Assembly (NCBI GenBank): GCA_021613375.1 | Contig: CM038708.1 | Location: 31,539,559 to 31,603,558, forward strand | Source of the DNA: Megaleporinus macrocephalus | Lineage: Eukaryota > Chordata > Actinopteri > Characiformes > Anostomidae | Length of the DNA stretch: 64,000 nucleotides | Direction: 5' to 3' | Shown here: piece by piece, positions 12,301 to 29,369 of the stretch | How positions within the stretch are numbered: the first letter of the stretch is position 1 | Layout: each line of letters starts with the position of its first letter | Notes under the pieces: generated by a model | Told to the model about the DNA's origin: nothing | Databases searched by the model: none | Seen by the model: the letters and a program-made list of their open reading frames with translations, nothing else | Position numbers and translations under genes: made by a program

Positions 12301-15300
12301 TTGAAATATAAACATGCAGTAGACTAGAAATATGATTAATATGACTGAATGATTCAAGTAGAACATAGTTCTGTATTTCTCTTCTGTAATGTACCAAGTT
12401 GAAAGCCTTCCGGTTTAAAATTAGTAGGAAAGAGAAGCAACATCACCTCCTACTGGATGACTGGTTCATTTTGGGGCAGCAGCACTGAAGACAAACACTC
12501 CATACACTGTACAAGTTTAGGAACTTTACTGCACAACGCAAGACACTTCACTCTGTTCTCAAGCTAAAACTAAAGCCTAAATAAATGAATAACCTACAAC
12601 CCAAAACCTGCAGTTGTATAAATGCTTAAACACTTAACTTGGACTAACCTTAGTTTTGATAAACTAGAAATTTACCAAAAAGACATTAAAGCTGAACTGC
12701 GTTATGACTACGATTGTTGATCTTCACATGTTTTGCTGCAGCAGGTAATTCTTCCATAATGACTAAGCTACAAATGTAGGCAGTTATCAAATTCTAAAGT
12801 CCAATAAGGCACGATTTCTGATCTATACCATAATACAGCAATAAACCAGCCCCACCATCCAGCCCTAATTCATCTTACCCATATAGTCACTGGATATGTA
12901 TGGCATGCTGGGAGCAGAAAAGCAGACATTTGAGGGATCGCAAAACCTTCAGCTACTAACAAAATAACTGAAGGTACCTCTGACGTAGGAGTTTCCAGCC
13001 CTGTCCTCACACACACGCAGTGCTGGACGCCTCTTTGCTTTGTTGGCAAGAGCTGGCTGGAGCAGGTCGTACACATGCTCGTTATAGATCTCATAATACG
13101 CGACCCACAAAGAGTGAAGAGAGTGCACATCATCCTCAGCTACATCTGCACTGTCGACTGAAACAGAAAAAAGTAAGACAGTGAAAATGATCAACTAGGA
13201 AACATTGACCTCAGTTGTAAAAGTACTGTAAAGACGTTTAAGTACACTGATGTAGTGGTACACAGCCATCAGATCATAAACAGCAGCTCCTTTCATCAAG
13301 ATGTTAAATATATTCAAAGTTAAGATCCCACCTGTCTCTAACACAGCAAACTCAGCTTCTTTATTGAAAGTAACAATATATGTATTACCTGTCTGGTCAT
13401 AAGAAACTCCAGAGAAAGAGAGGCTGTTGATAGAGGAAGATGAAGAGCTCCTACTTCTGCTGTTCCTGACAGACTCTGACTCCTACAGACGAAGACAGTC
13501 ATTTTATAACCCACCTCATTAACCCTCCTGTTATGTTAAAAAACAAAACAATAATAATAATAAACATCAAATTCATACACAGTTTAAATACTAATCAATA
13601 AAAACAAGCAAAGACTCAAGTCAAAGCAGTAAAACTTAATTATCAATTCTCTGAAGATTCAGAAAGAAATGTAAGAATACTGTGTATATACCATTTTAAG
13701 TGATATTTAATAAACATTTTCTTTAGTGAGGGTTAGCAGTATTTCAGGCAAACTCAGACTGAAAACTGGTCAAATCGATTCATAACAATAGGATGGTTAA
13801 ACCAGCTTCTACAGTAAAGCTCTTGCAGCAGATCTGGCCCTGAACTGCAGAGCTCACACTACATCATGAAAGTTTTAATTTTAATAAAAATAAACTAGGA
13901 ATTGTGGTCAGCTTGTGACTGTAATTTTATCCATATTAAAGCTGATAACCAGTTTTAACACCATCAGCTCTACACAAGTTCCTGCTCATTTTTAGACACT
14001 CAACTCAAAATAATTCCACACTAAACCAATACCGCATCAAGTTAGAGACGCTTCCTAGACCAGAGCTTTTTGAGTTGAATCTTTGCAAAGTCAGATCTAC
14101 ACCTCTAGCTAGTACCTCTTTGAGCAGACTGAATAGAGCAGCTTTGGCACATTGCTCTTCTCGGAGCTGATCTGGATCCAATTTCTGCACATCTGAGTTC
14201 AGATACGGCCTCAGGTCCATGTGTTCATACATTCTCCCACTGATGTGCTTGAACACTGCGTCCAGAGCACGAGGCAAGATCCCAGGATCCTTCTGAGAAC
14301 CTGCACAAATAAAACTAGCACTTAAACTTACATTTGGAGCTAATGTTTAACAGTAAAACCAATTTACTGGCAATAATGGTAAAAAAACTGGACAGCAGCA
14401 AAAAGATAAAATTAACATACCAATAGTTTAAACTATCAATAAAGATGCTAAACAACTATAGAATATAATAACTGTATAAATATATAACACCTTTAAACAC
14501 ATGCCTTGTATGGTATGGGTCTTCCCAGCATTGGTCACTCCATAACTGAACACCAAAGCATTTCTGCCCTGTACTTGAGATTTGATCGTCCCATCAAAGA
14601 ACTCTGCCTGAGTGGACTCTGGTCCAAAGATCTACACCACAGACAACATTACACAGACTTGCACAACCCACATCATAATACAGGGTATTAGACATTGACA
14701 GGAAGACAGCGCCACAGCACCTTGGTGAAGCTGAACTTGTGAAGCTGCTGGCCGATGCCCTTCTCACTGCTCTTCATGGAGGCAGAGCCTTTTGGAGCAC
14801 ACAGTGCTGCAGTCTCTGTGCTCTCCAAAACTACACAACCCTGAAAGAGATGATCAGCACACTTAATTGACTTGAGCTGCACGTTGCAGGTGTCCTAGGT
14901 CAGAATGCACAAACCTGGTCTTCATGATTGCTGAGCTCCTCATTACTAAAGGGACGAACCCTGAGGTAAACCCGAAGCTGCTGCTCCGAATAGTCTACAG
15001 ACTCGCTCTGAGAACACACAGACACTCAGCATGAGCCTAATCTACAGCCTGCATGCAGCTGAAGGAGGATTATTTTGGATGGTTAACATCTTCATTGCAC
15101 ATAAGAGCAGTATTTTACAGTGAAATTTAAAAAAGAATTGAGAAAGTCTCAGAAATCTTAAAAAACTCCTCTTGATGCTTTGTTAGACTGTACATGATGA
15201 AAGGGGCACCACTGTTACCTGCGAGGTTATGGAGGACAGTCCAGAAAGTTCCAGTAAGGAGGTGTGGTGAGGGTCACAAGCTGTAAACTCCATAGCCACC

Positions 15301-15362
15301 AACCCAGTGCCCTCAGGTGTCAGGTCAGGGGCGGCCCTCGCTATAAGAAAATCCACAGTAAC

Positions 15363-15772
15363 ACTGCATTTACACTCTTCCGTCGCGTCAACGGAGGAAT
15401 CAGGTATGTGCGTTTCCAGCGGTGATTAATGCTCGTGTTCAACATCAGCTTTTTCATACCATATTTAGCTCATTTTATATTTTTGAATCAGACGTAAATA
15501 TAAAAGATGGTGTTTCAATTTAGTTCTGAATATGAAACTAATATTTCATACGTTGAGGACACTCATCGCGAGACCAGCCGCCCTCTTCTCATTGGATTCA
15601 TTTGCATAAAGTTAATCTCAGCTCAACTTTTCGTCGCGTCGCATCCCCCGAACTCGACGCGCCGGACCCATGATACACCGCGCGGCTGGGTCTGACGCAA
15701 CCAACGCTCCCCGTTGAAAATGAATGGGACACATCGCAGCGCGTCGACGCGACGGAGCAGTGTAAATGCAGC
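15363..15772. mobile_element. MITE (410 bp) inside first coding exon of left kif20a
   Basis: Terminal inverted repeats of about 30 bp (ctgcatttacactcttccgt at the left end, matching the right end in reverse complement with a few mismatches) are flanked by a 5-bp duplication gtaac at 15358-15362 and 15773-15777. The other kif20a copy has the empty site with a single gtaac, so insertion happened after the duplication or only on this lineage. There is no transposase frame. The 5-bp duplication suggests a class II family such as a short-TSD hAT type, but I cannot assign it. Confidence 0.88.
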
Positions 15773-15795
15773 GTAACAGCAACCTCAGACACTTT

Positions 15796-17435
15796 AATAG
15801 GATACTGTTTAGCAAGGGTGGAAAACAAACTTTTTTTTTAACTTAAATTATAGGTGCAGGAGCTTTCTAAATTAGGACTTGAAGCCAAAACATGGGAGTG
15901 AAAATCAGAAGGCATTTAGTTATAAGCTATACATGGAAACTATCAAAGCCTCTAGATCAGCCAGTGTGAGATGTGGGGCTTGATTGTTAAAGATTAATCA
16001 TGACAGCGCAAGTAATCATCATTACACTGACACGACCACCCAGAGATAGCTAACTGTACAGTATAAAAAAGCAATACATTCAAATATGCATGAAAAAAAA
16101 ATCAGAGGGAAGAGCACTAGAAAAGGGTCTACATGAGAACACAGGAATAAAAAGGTATCTACTTGGAAACAGACATTCAGCGTAGATCAACAAAAAAAAC
16201 AAAACTTACGTAACGTAATTAAACTCAATTATCTTAATATTTCCACTGCTGACCTGTAATCCTTGCCAAACTTCTTTGATCTCTAATCCTGGAACTTGTT
16301 TCGTTGAAAACAGACAGACTGATCAATAAATGACTTCAGTTCAGTTCAGTGAAAACTAACAGCAGAATCTCAAACTCTCTGAAAATCAGTAACGACGCCA
16401 CACAGACCAAAAACAGCTTTATCTACTTTTACTGACGAGCTGAAACACCGCAACCAGCCAATCAGGAGTCAATTAGAAAACTCCCACACCAATCACAGTC
16501 GAGGAACAATCAGTTCATGAGAGCCAATGATTTTAGAGTATCTTTATAACAGCGATAAAAAACAACTCGCTTCCTTTTCCATCCTACACTAAGCAGTGTC
16601 CCCAGACTAATATCGATACCAGCGCTGATACTAATAAAAGAGGGATAGTTTGTGATTTATAGAGCTTTTCTTTTGGGGACAATAAACGCCATATTTTTAT
16701 GATATATAAAAATGCTTTTCATAATTTTATAAGTCTTTACATTAGTATTAAAAACGTTGCTGTATAAACTGCCTGTTTAGGGAAATAAAAAATGAGCATT
16801 TAATACTAGTTGCTGTCAATGAATGTTGTTTAGTAATTCTGACAGTAATTCTACATACACACACACACACACTGTGCTTTAATTTAATTTAATTAATATC
16901 AAGACAACATATGAGTTTATATATCACTGTCCAAAGAAAAACATATCTTCCATTTTTTATTGTTTTTTATTTTTCATCATTTGACCACAGCAGTTCCTGT
17001 ATATGAAAATGTCATAATGAAAGAACCAAAAAAATTAGAAAAAATTCTGGTTACACTGACTTGAAAGTTTTTGTTCACTACTTCTTTCTTTGGCATTTTG
17101 GAGCTATTTGTTTTTCTTGTCAACTTATATATATATATATATATATAATGTATATATATATATATATCAACCATTATCCTAAACATTCTTTAACAAAAAC
17201 TGAAATCAGTAAATTACCTAAATAGGGTAATTTTCTACTGAAACCTGACTCAATGTGCTGTCTAAAACTCCTAATATGTAAACAATGCCTGTGGTACAGT
17301 TTAACATTAAATTGGACGTTTTAACAAGGTTTAAACTTCAGAAATGACAAAAAGCAGGCAATATAACTTACATGGCTTTACACTATCCCACCAAACTTTA
17401 GCCCCAATACTTTCTATGTACACAAGGACTGATCA
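15796..17435. other. Left kif20a upstream region and rps20 3' flank
   Basis: This is the inverted counterpart of about 29760-31270. It holds the duplicated kif20a promoter area with CCAAT boxes near 16458, 16491 and 16523 (plus-strand sense), a CA run at 16857-16870 and a (TA)n tract at 17126-17167. No gene is seen. Confidence 0.7.
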
Positions 17436-17877
17436 AGGGCGAGGGGGACACTTCCCCTATCTGTAATTACATTCAGTTCACTCAAATTTGTACCCAAGTG
17501 TCTCACAGAAGTAAACTAGCCAAGTATTACTTTACATACACAATATGATCAACATACAGCACACTTGAGCATATTCCCTCCCCAAACAACCCTACAACCT
17601 GCCTGAGAATCACCAGGTCACAGAAACATGTTCAAGTAGATCATAAGAGCTGCCTTTTGTTATAGACAGCTCCAGTGCTAAGTGGAAGCTAGACGCAGTA
17701 TTCCATTCAACAGCATACCAATTCCACAGGATAGCGCGTTAAGATTACAAGACGCTCTAATCTATCATTTTGATTGCCTTGACGTTACAGGGTCTACTGA
17801 AAAAAAAAACCAGAACACACATCAAATCCAATTTCTCTCTTTATTGCGGTGTCATTAACAGAACAATTCAAGGCAGT

Positions 17878-19474
<1,597 letters not shown>

Positions 19475-20650
19475 GGTTGTATATTCCTGACCGACTTTTT
19501 ACCACGAGTCTGAAGTTGGTTCCTTATTCGCATTTTCCGTTCCACCTTAAATAATGCGGTAGTTACATTGTGTCGCCTGTAGATGGCGCATTGTTAACAC
19601 TGCAAATTACATTAGTGGAAAGGAGGCGCTGTAAACGGTCTGAATGAAAAGGAAAAACACGCACGGTGACTGTTTCACCTTAAAATGAGCAACGTAGACG
19701 TTTTTCACAGAGATATGTCTTGAATCTAAATATGTCTCATAGATATTTACAATTAAGAAAAAAAATAGAAATAGTACTTTTGTCTTATGTTGTAGGTCTA
19801 CAGGTCTGTTATAGGTCTTACAGTGTGTCTGACAGTCAGGTTTAAGTTAATCAGTTAATGACTACATATAAATCCTGAACAAGGCGGATTTCTACTGTAG
19901 AATATTTTTATAATCATCCGGTGAACTAGGCTTGTCAGGCGATAAAATTTATTGTGCATACAGTATGTTTGTCTTAGTTTATATGGCTGCATCTCCTGAT
20001 TCTTACATCGTCTCAGAAACAGGTTTTAGTCACCACATGTTTGACTGTATAAATCCTGTAGAATATTTTTATAATCATCCTGTGAACTTGGCATGTCAGG
20101 TGATACAGTCTGTTGGGCATATTCTAAAGGCCTTTGCTTGTGTTGCTGCTTGAAGTGCTATTGTTTTCGTAAGGCTAGCCGAGTTACCTCTGTGTGATGG
20201 CCCAGTATAATGCCTTCCAACTTCCTGTAGTCATGAAGGCCCATAGTAATCTTTTAAATAGGGGTGTCGTTCAAGTTTCATAAGGTACACAAGTTACACA
20301 AATTCATCACTCCACATGGCATGTTAGAATATTTGCAAACAGCTCTTTTTGATTATTTTCAATAGCATTATCTTCCAATTTCCATTTCTACTATATTCTT
20401 ACTATAAATGTTACTGATTTTACTGCATATTTGCTCTGACTAGCAATATATACGTATGCTATTAAAAAAGGCACAGTAATGCAAAAAAAGAAAGAAAACA
20501 GATTGTAAAGTTCTAATGAGTTGTTGATGAACAGTGGCCAGTGGAAATGAGTTAGAAAAATACTCTTCAATATTGCTATGAGTAAATAATTTAAATTAAT
20601 TAAAAAATCTAAAAAGAACCGAGAAACTGCTGCACATTTTAATACTTTGT
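19475..20650. other. rps20 copy 1 promoter and upstream repeat
   Basis: The minus-strand promoter of rps20 copy 1 lies within about 100 bp of 19474, with a TATA-like 'tatttaagg' near 19550. It is duplicated at the other two copies. At 19860-20100 there are two imperfect copies of a roughly 180-bp unit ('gtagaatatttttataatcatcc'), part of the same family expanded at 26760-27330. No gene is supported. Confidence 0.55.
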
Positions 20651-20778
20651 AATTATTTATTTACAAATTGTATTAATTAAAACTCAATTATAAAAAAATA
20701 AAACTTGTAAAACTTAACAGTAAGTGGAACTTTAAACATTTCTTACCTTTACATTTGCTTTAAAATATACATTATATT

Positions 20779-21509
20779 TTAAGCATTTTCGATGACACAG
20801 AATATATGTAGCTTTCTCTTGTCAACAATTTCTTGCAGGAGAATTTGCATGTCTCTTTTGTCTTTGCACACAAAGGCAAAGGGTATTATGATCTCTTCCT
20901 TTACCTCAGATCCAATATTGTCCTCCGCAGAACTGAGCAGATGTAACGCAGCTTCAGCTTCTTCTGGGATCATTGACAGGAAGCGTGGTCGAAGGATGTT
21001 GGAGTGGAACATCCTTCTGTGTTTTTTCATCCACTGCTTGATTGTCTGCATGTCAGTTATGATCTTGTTTGCCTATTCAAACCAAAATGTAGTCATTGTC
21101 AAGTTCAGTCCTTTTGTAAATGAATTACTGCTTGTATATTATATGATGCAAAATGTATATTTTTTCTAGTAAATCAGTCAATGAATAGTTAGCACAAATA
21201 GCATTTTAAAGCTTTGCATACAAGAGTCCAAAAACTTTTATCATATTTGCGTTACCATTTTGCCTGTGTGACACTCTCCTGCACTGTCTTCCGGACAAGT
21301 CTGTACAAAGATTCAAAAGACAACAGTGTTATTAAAATTTGTTTTACTGTTGACAGTTTTTCCTAGTTATGTGCATCCTTCACAGTTTATTTGGATCCGT
21401 TGGTTTTATCAATTTATCAACAGTTACATTTGCTTTAGCCATGTTACTTTAAAATTTGTGTTACCATTGTCTCACTGCCGCCGTCTTCACTGTCTTCTGA
21501 AGAAATTGT
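20779..21509 (-). CDS. SMC5-hinge-like short gene fragment, unit 1 (5' end unknown)
   Basis: Three exons in phase 0 can be joined: 21465-21509 (45 bp, TISSEDSEDGGSETM), 21256-21300 (45 bp, TCPEDSAGECHTGKM) and 20779-21072 (294 bp including the stop). All have AG acceptors and GT donors. The last exon encodes 97 residues with WMKKHRRMF near the start and then PFAFVCKDKRDM, LLQEIVDKRKL and a stop after VIENA. The spacing of W, F, P, the AFV..DM motif, the L.E(V/I).D..KL motif and VI resembles the first half of the SMC5 hinge as I remember it. The coiled coils and ATPase heads are absent. Both short exons contain EDS and end in M, which suggests exon duplication. I see no start codon upstream. 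It could be a truncated SMC5-derived gene or a pseudogene. The nearest minus-strand AATAAA is near 20655. Confidence 0.5.
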
Positions 21510-22208
21510 CTGTTTAAATGATAGAAGCAAGCAGTATTGTCAGTAAAAAGAATTGTGCTCCTACCTTCAATCATGGAGGATGTTGTTAAGTCCACTGTGG
21601 TGTTTCATGATAGGTGAAGTTCTTGATTAGTGTCTTTATATCTTCCTAAGCTTATATATACATACAGGACATAAGTGGACATATATATATGCCATAACTA
21701 TAAGCACTAGCATTAGAATAAATGCAGACAACCAACAACAATACATATAATAATAAAACAAGCTGTACATTATGGTTTTATATGTATTAGTTGGCTTAAC
21801 CATGTCCAAATAATTTAAAATCAGCCATTTTCAGATAAATCCTAGTTAAACTAATCATTCCTAAATTAAATCACATGCTGTTGAAAAAATATGATTAAAA
21901 TTGGATGTCTGGAAAAAAATGTTCTTTTAAATGTATTCTTGGTTTTGGTTTTATTTCTGCTGTTTGTTCCTTTGTCATTCTGTTTCATTGTCCTCACAGT
22001 GGAGATCACTAGTCTGCTCAAACTCAGCTTATCAATTCTTGGACTTGGGGTAAATAAAAGAACCCACGCTTGCTGTTGAACAAATTTGGAGACATTTTGA
22101 TGACCAGAAGGAATAGGGAAAAATAACATCCGTTGAGAGTGTGGTGGAAAAATAGTGACAGAAATAAAATGCAGAGTCACTGAGTCTTGATCAAAGTCCA
22201 AAAAGTCC
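21510..22208. other. Unique DNA between the two tandem rps20 units
   Basis: Most of this 0.7-kb stretch has no counterpart in the second unit. A minus-strand open frame across 21866-22225 has low-complexity, K/N/T-rich composition and no motif, so I do not call it. A GT donor-like site near 21562 is not supported by phase. Confidence 0.4.
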
Positions 22209-22652
22209 AAGGGCGAGGGGGACACTTCCCCTATCTGTAATTACGTTCAGTTCACTCAAATTTGTACCCAAGTGTCTCACAGAATTAAACCAAGTATAAG
22301 CCAAGTATTACTTTATATACACAATATGATCAACATACAGCACACTTGAGCATATTCCCTCCCCAAACACCCCTACAACCTGCCTGAGAATCACCAGGTC
22401 ACAGAAACATGTTCAAGTAGATCACAAGAGCTGCCTTTTGTTATAGACAGCTCCAGTGCTAAGTGGAAGCTAGACGCAGTATTCCATTCAACAGCATACC
22501 AATTCCACAGGATAGCGCGTTAAGATTACAAGACGCTCTAATCTATCATTTTGATTGCCTTGACGTTACAGGATCTACTGAAAACCAGAACACACATCAA
22601 ATCCAATTTCTCTCTTTATTGCGGTGTCATAAACAGAGCAACTCAAGGCAGT

Positions 22653-24250
<1,598 letters not shown>

Positions 24251-25561
24251 GGTTGTATATTCCTGACCGACTTTTTACCACGAGTCTGAAGTTGGTTCCT
24301 TATTCGCATTTTCCGTTCCACCTTAAATAATGCGGTAGTTACATTGTGTCGCCTGTAGATGGCGCATTGTTAACACTGCAAATTACATTAGTGGAAAGGA
24401 GGCGCTGTAAACGGTCTGAATGAAAAGGAAAAACACGCACGGTGACTGTTTCACCTTAAAATGAGCAACGTAGACGTTTTTCACAGAGATATGTCCTAAA
24501 TATGTATCTAAATATGTCTCATAGATATTTACAATTAAGAAAAAAAATAGAAATAGTACTTTTGTCTTATGGTGTAGGTCTACAGGTCTGTTATAGGTCT
24601 TACAGTGTGTCTGACAGTCAGGTTTAAGTTAATCAGTTAATGACTACATATAAATCCTGAACAAGGCGGATTTCTACTGTAGAATATTTTTATAATCATC
24701 CGGTGAACTAGGCTTGTCAGGCGATAAAATTTATTGTGCATACAGTATGTTTGTCTTAGTTTATATGGCTGCATCTCCTGATTCTTACATCGTCTCAGAA
24801 ACAGGTTTTAGTCACCACATGTTTGACTGTATAAATCCTGTAGAATATTTTTATAATCATCCTGTGAACTTGGCATGTCAGGTGATACAGTCTGTTGGGC
24901 ATATTCTAAAGGCCTTTGCTTGTGTTGCTGCTTGAAGTGCTATTGTTTTCGTAAGGCTAGCCGAGTTACCTCTGTGTGATGGCCCAGTATAATGCCTTCC
25001 AACTTCCTGTAGTCATGAAGGCCCATAGTAATCTTTTAAATAGGGGTGTCGTTCAAGTTTCATAAGGTACACAAGTTACACAAATTCATCACTCCACATG
25101 GCATGTTAGAATATTTGCAAACAGCTCTTTTTTGATTATTTTCAATAGCATTATCTTCCAATTTCCATTTCTACTATATTCTTACTATAAATGTTACTGA
25201 TTTTACTGCATATTTGCTCTGACTAGCAATATATACGTATGCTATTAAAAAAGGCACAGTAATGCAAAAAAAGAAAGAAAACAGACTGTAAAGTTCTAAT
25301 GAGTTGTTGATGAACAGTGGCCAGTGGAAATGAGTTAGAAAAATACTCTTCAATATTGCTATGAGTAAATAATTTAAATTAATTAAAAAATCTAAAAAGA
25401 ACCGAGAAACTGCTGCACATTTTAATACTTTGTAATTATTTATTTACAAATTGTATTAATTAAAACTCAATTATAAAAAAATAAAACTTGTAAAACTTAA
25501 CAGTAAGTGGAACTTTAAACATTTCTTACCTTTACATTTGCTTTAAAATATACATTATATT

Positions 25562-26083
25562 TTAAGCATTTTCGATGACACAGAATATATGTAGCTTTCT
25601 CTTGTCAACAATTTCTTGCAGGAGAATTTCCATGTCTCTTTTGTCTTTGCACACAAAGGCAAAGGGTATTATGATCTCTTCCTTTACCTCAGATCCAATA
25701 TTGTCCTCCGCAGAACTGAGCAGGTGTAACGCAGCTTCAGCTTCTTCTGGGATCATTGACAGGAAGCGTGGTCGAAGGATGTTGGAGTGGAACATCCTTC
25801 TGTGTTTTTTCATCCACTGCTTGATTGTCTGCATGTCAGTTATGATCTTGTTTGCCTATTTAAACCAAAATGTAGTCATTGTAAGTTCAATCCTTTTCTA
25901 AATGAATTACTGCTTGTATATTATATGATGCAAAATGTATATTTTTTTCTAGTAAATCAGTCAATGAATAGTTAGCACAAATAGCATTTTAAAGCTTTGC
26001 ATACAAGAGTCAAAAAACTTTTATCATATTTGCGTTACCATTTTGCCTGTGTGACACTCTCCTGCACTGTCTTCCGGACAAGT
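25562..26083 (-). CDS. SMC5-hinge-like short gene fragment, unit 2
   Basis: The exons at 25562-25855 and 26039-26083 are near-identical to those of unit 1. There is one visible amino-acid change, KRDM-Q to KRDM-E. The upstream 45-bp exon is missing because the duplication ends at 26141. Without another source of 5' exons this copy is truncated further. The function is unknown. The frame is still open, which fits either recent duplication or coding constraint. Confidence 0.4.
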
Positions 26084-26141
26084 CTGTACAAAGATTCAAA
26101 AGACAACAGTGTTATTAAAATTTGTTTTACTGTTGACAGTC

Positions 26142-26690
26142 TTCTCAAAACAACGGAACAGCTTCTGAAAGCCCTTATACCCCTAGCCCCACCCTGGTCA
26201 CACAACAGTTATCAACCTTACATGGCTACAAGCAAAGTTACATTACACAGCATGATCTCTCTTTTTGTCGCACACCTATGCCCGTTTCGCACATACATAA
26301 GCCTGCCGCCTGCACAGAGAGTTTGCGAACAAACTGTTCCAGTTACACAAGCATACATTATCATTACTTGAATAGAGAAAATTAATAATGCCCTTTATTG
26401 GTTATGAACCATTCCAATAGCCAATTACATTCACAAGAGCAGAAAGAAGAAGTATTTTGGAGTCGGCTAAATTATGTTTTATGTCAGAGTAATATTTTGA
26501 AGATTATCGAGCCAGGGCAGAAAGGACAAAACAGAAAGTGCATACATTTGAAACTTAAGTGCCTAAAAAGGGCAAGTGAAGATAAAATGCAGTAAAATGT
26601 CACCGTACTCACAAGTATACAAATGGGTTACACTGGTTTACCTAATTGCCTGAAAGTTTGACAATAAGCAAATAATGCCATAGAAAATAA
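26142..26690. other. Unique DNA near the symmetry centre
   Basis: This is single-copy sequence between tandem unit 2 and the tandem repeat array. Frames up to 124 codons exist, but none has splice context, a homologue I recognise or an amino-acid composition suggesting a gene. Confidence 0.4.
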
Positions 26691-26699
26691 GTAGAAAGT

Positions 26700-27340
26700 C
26701 AAACGGTGATAATAAGGAGATAAAACCGTATGAAATCAGACAAAAGTATAACATACTGAACACATTCTATCGCCTTACATGCCAAGTTCGAAGGATGATT
26801 AGAAAAACCTTGTGACGTAAACTTTATTTTTTGGTAATTGATAGTCACTGAGTTAATGAGTGTTAGATTTTTAGGCAATATAAAAATCAGGAGATCAGGA
26901 GAGCCACAGACACTAAGACCAAAGTACACAGCATATGCGTTATACATTTTATCGCCTAACATGCTAAGTTCACAGGATGATTATAAAAATATCCTACAGT
27001 AAAAATTCTTCTTCTGGATCTATACACTCACATATGTGCTGACTGAAACCTGCTTCTCAGATTTCTGAGACGATGTAAGAATAAGGAGATACAGCCATAG
27101 AAACGAAGACAAACATACTGTATGCACAATACATCCTATCACCTGACATGCCTAGTTCACAGGATGATTATAAAAATATTCTACAGTAGAAATTCTTCTT
27201 CTTCTGGATTTATACAGTCAAACATTAGAGGAGATACAGCCATAGAAACGAAGACAAACATACTGTATGCACAATAAATTTTATCGCCTGACATGCCTAG
27301 TTCACCGGATGATTATAAAAATATTCTATAGTAAAAATTT
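26700..27340. repeat. Degenerate tandem array of about 105-190-bp units
   Basis: At least four diverged units recur with endings near 26802, 26985, 27166 and 27313. Landmarks are 'ataaggagatacagccatag', 'catactgtatgcacaata' and 'cctagttcac.ggatgattat'. Units vary in length through internal deletions. Two inverted units lie upstream of rps20 copies 1 and 2. The array is at the inner edge of the inverted duplication. Confidence 0.7.
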
Positions 27341-27755
27341 GTCTTGTTCAGGATTTATATGTAGTCATTAACTGATTAACTTAAACCTGTCAGATTTTTG
27401 AGACACTGTAAGACCTATAACAGACCTGTAGACCTACAACATAAGACAAAAGTACTATTTCTATTTTTTTTCTTAATTGTAAATATCTATGAGACATATT
27501 TAGATTCAAGACATATCTCTGTGAAAAACGTCTACGTTGCTCATTTTAAGGTGAAACAGTCACCGTGCGTGTTTTTCCTTTTTATTCAGACCGTTTACAG
27601 CGCCTCCTTTCCACTAATGTAATTTGCAGTGTTAACAATGCGCCATCTACAGGCGACACAATGTAACTACCGCATTATTTAAGGTGGAACGGAAAATGCG
27701 AATAAGGAACCAACTTCAGACTCGTGGGTAAAAAGTCGGTCAGGAATATACAACC

Positions 27756-29369
<1,614 letters not shown>

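Larger units (their letters stand above)
8261..15795 (-). pseudogene. kif20a: kif20a pseudogene (left copy)
   Basis: This is an inverted, decayed copy of the kinesin-6 gene at 31272-39647. Well-preserved exons include 14916-15008, 14721-14840 (frame intact here), 14116-14300, 13389-13482, 12978-13157, 12058-12120, 11837-11983 (DLAGSE switch II), 10955-11120, 10519-10698 and 10117-10256. Lesions are numerous. A 410-bp MITE splits the first coding exon, and the position of the right copy's ATG reads GTG. Four codons (DFLQ) are missing just before the P-loop in exon 4 (14505-14631). About 77 bp including the exon 8 acceptor are lost near 12487. Exon 14 has an internal inversion at 9257-9343. Exon 15 has a TAA at 9050-9052. 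The exon 16 donor is deleted, and exons 17 and 18 carry internal deletions. A functional kinesin is very unlikely, although the GT-AG sites of the middle motor exons are intact and a partial transcript is possible. Confidence 0.9.

Noticed and set aside
19932..20153. 73-codon plus frame repeated at 24714-24935
   Set aside because: It is made of the 180-bp repeat family. It is identical only because units 1 and 2 are recent duplicates, and has no motif or splice context.
21866..22225. 119-codon minus-strand frame
   Set aside because: Low-complexity composition, no homology recognised, and it straddles the tandem unit boundary.
26142..26600. Frames of 65-124 codons in unique DNA at the centre
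   Set aside because: No splice context, no motif and composition like intergenic DNA.
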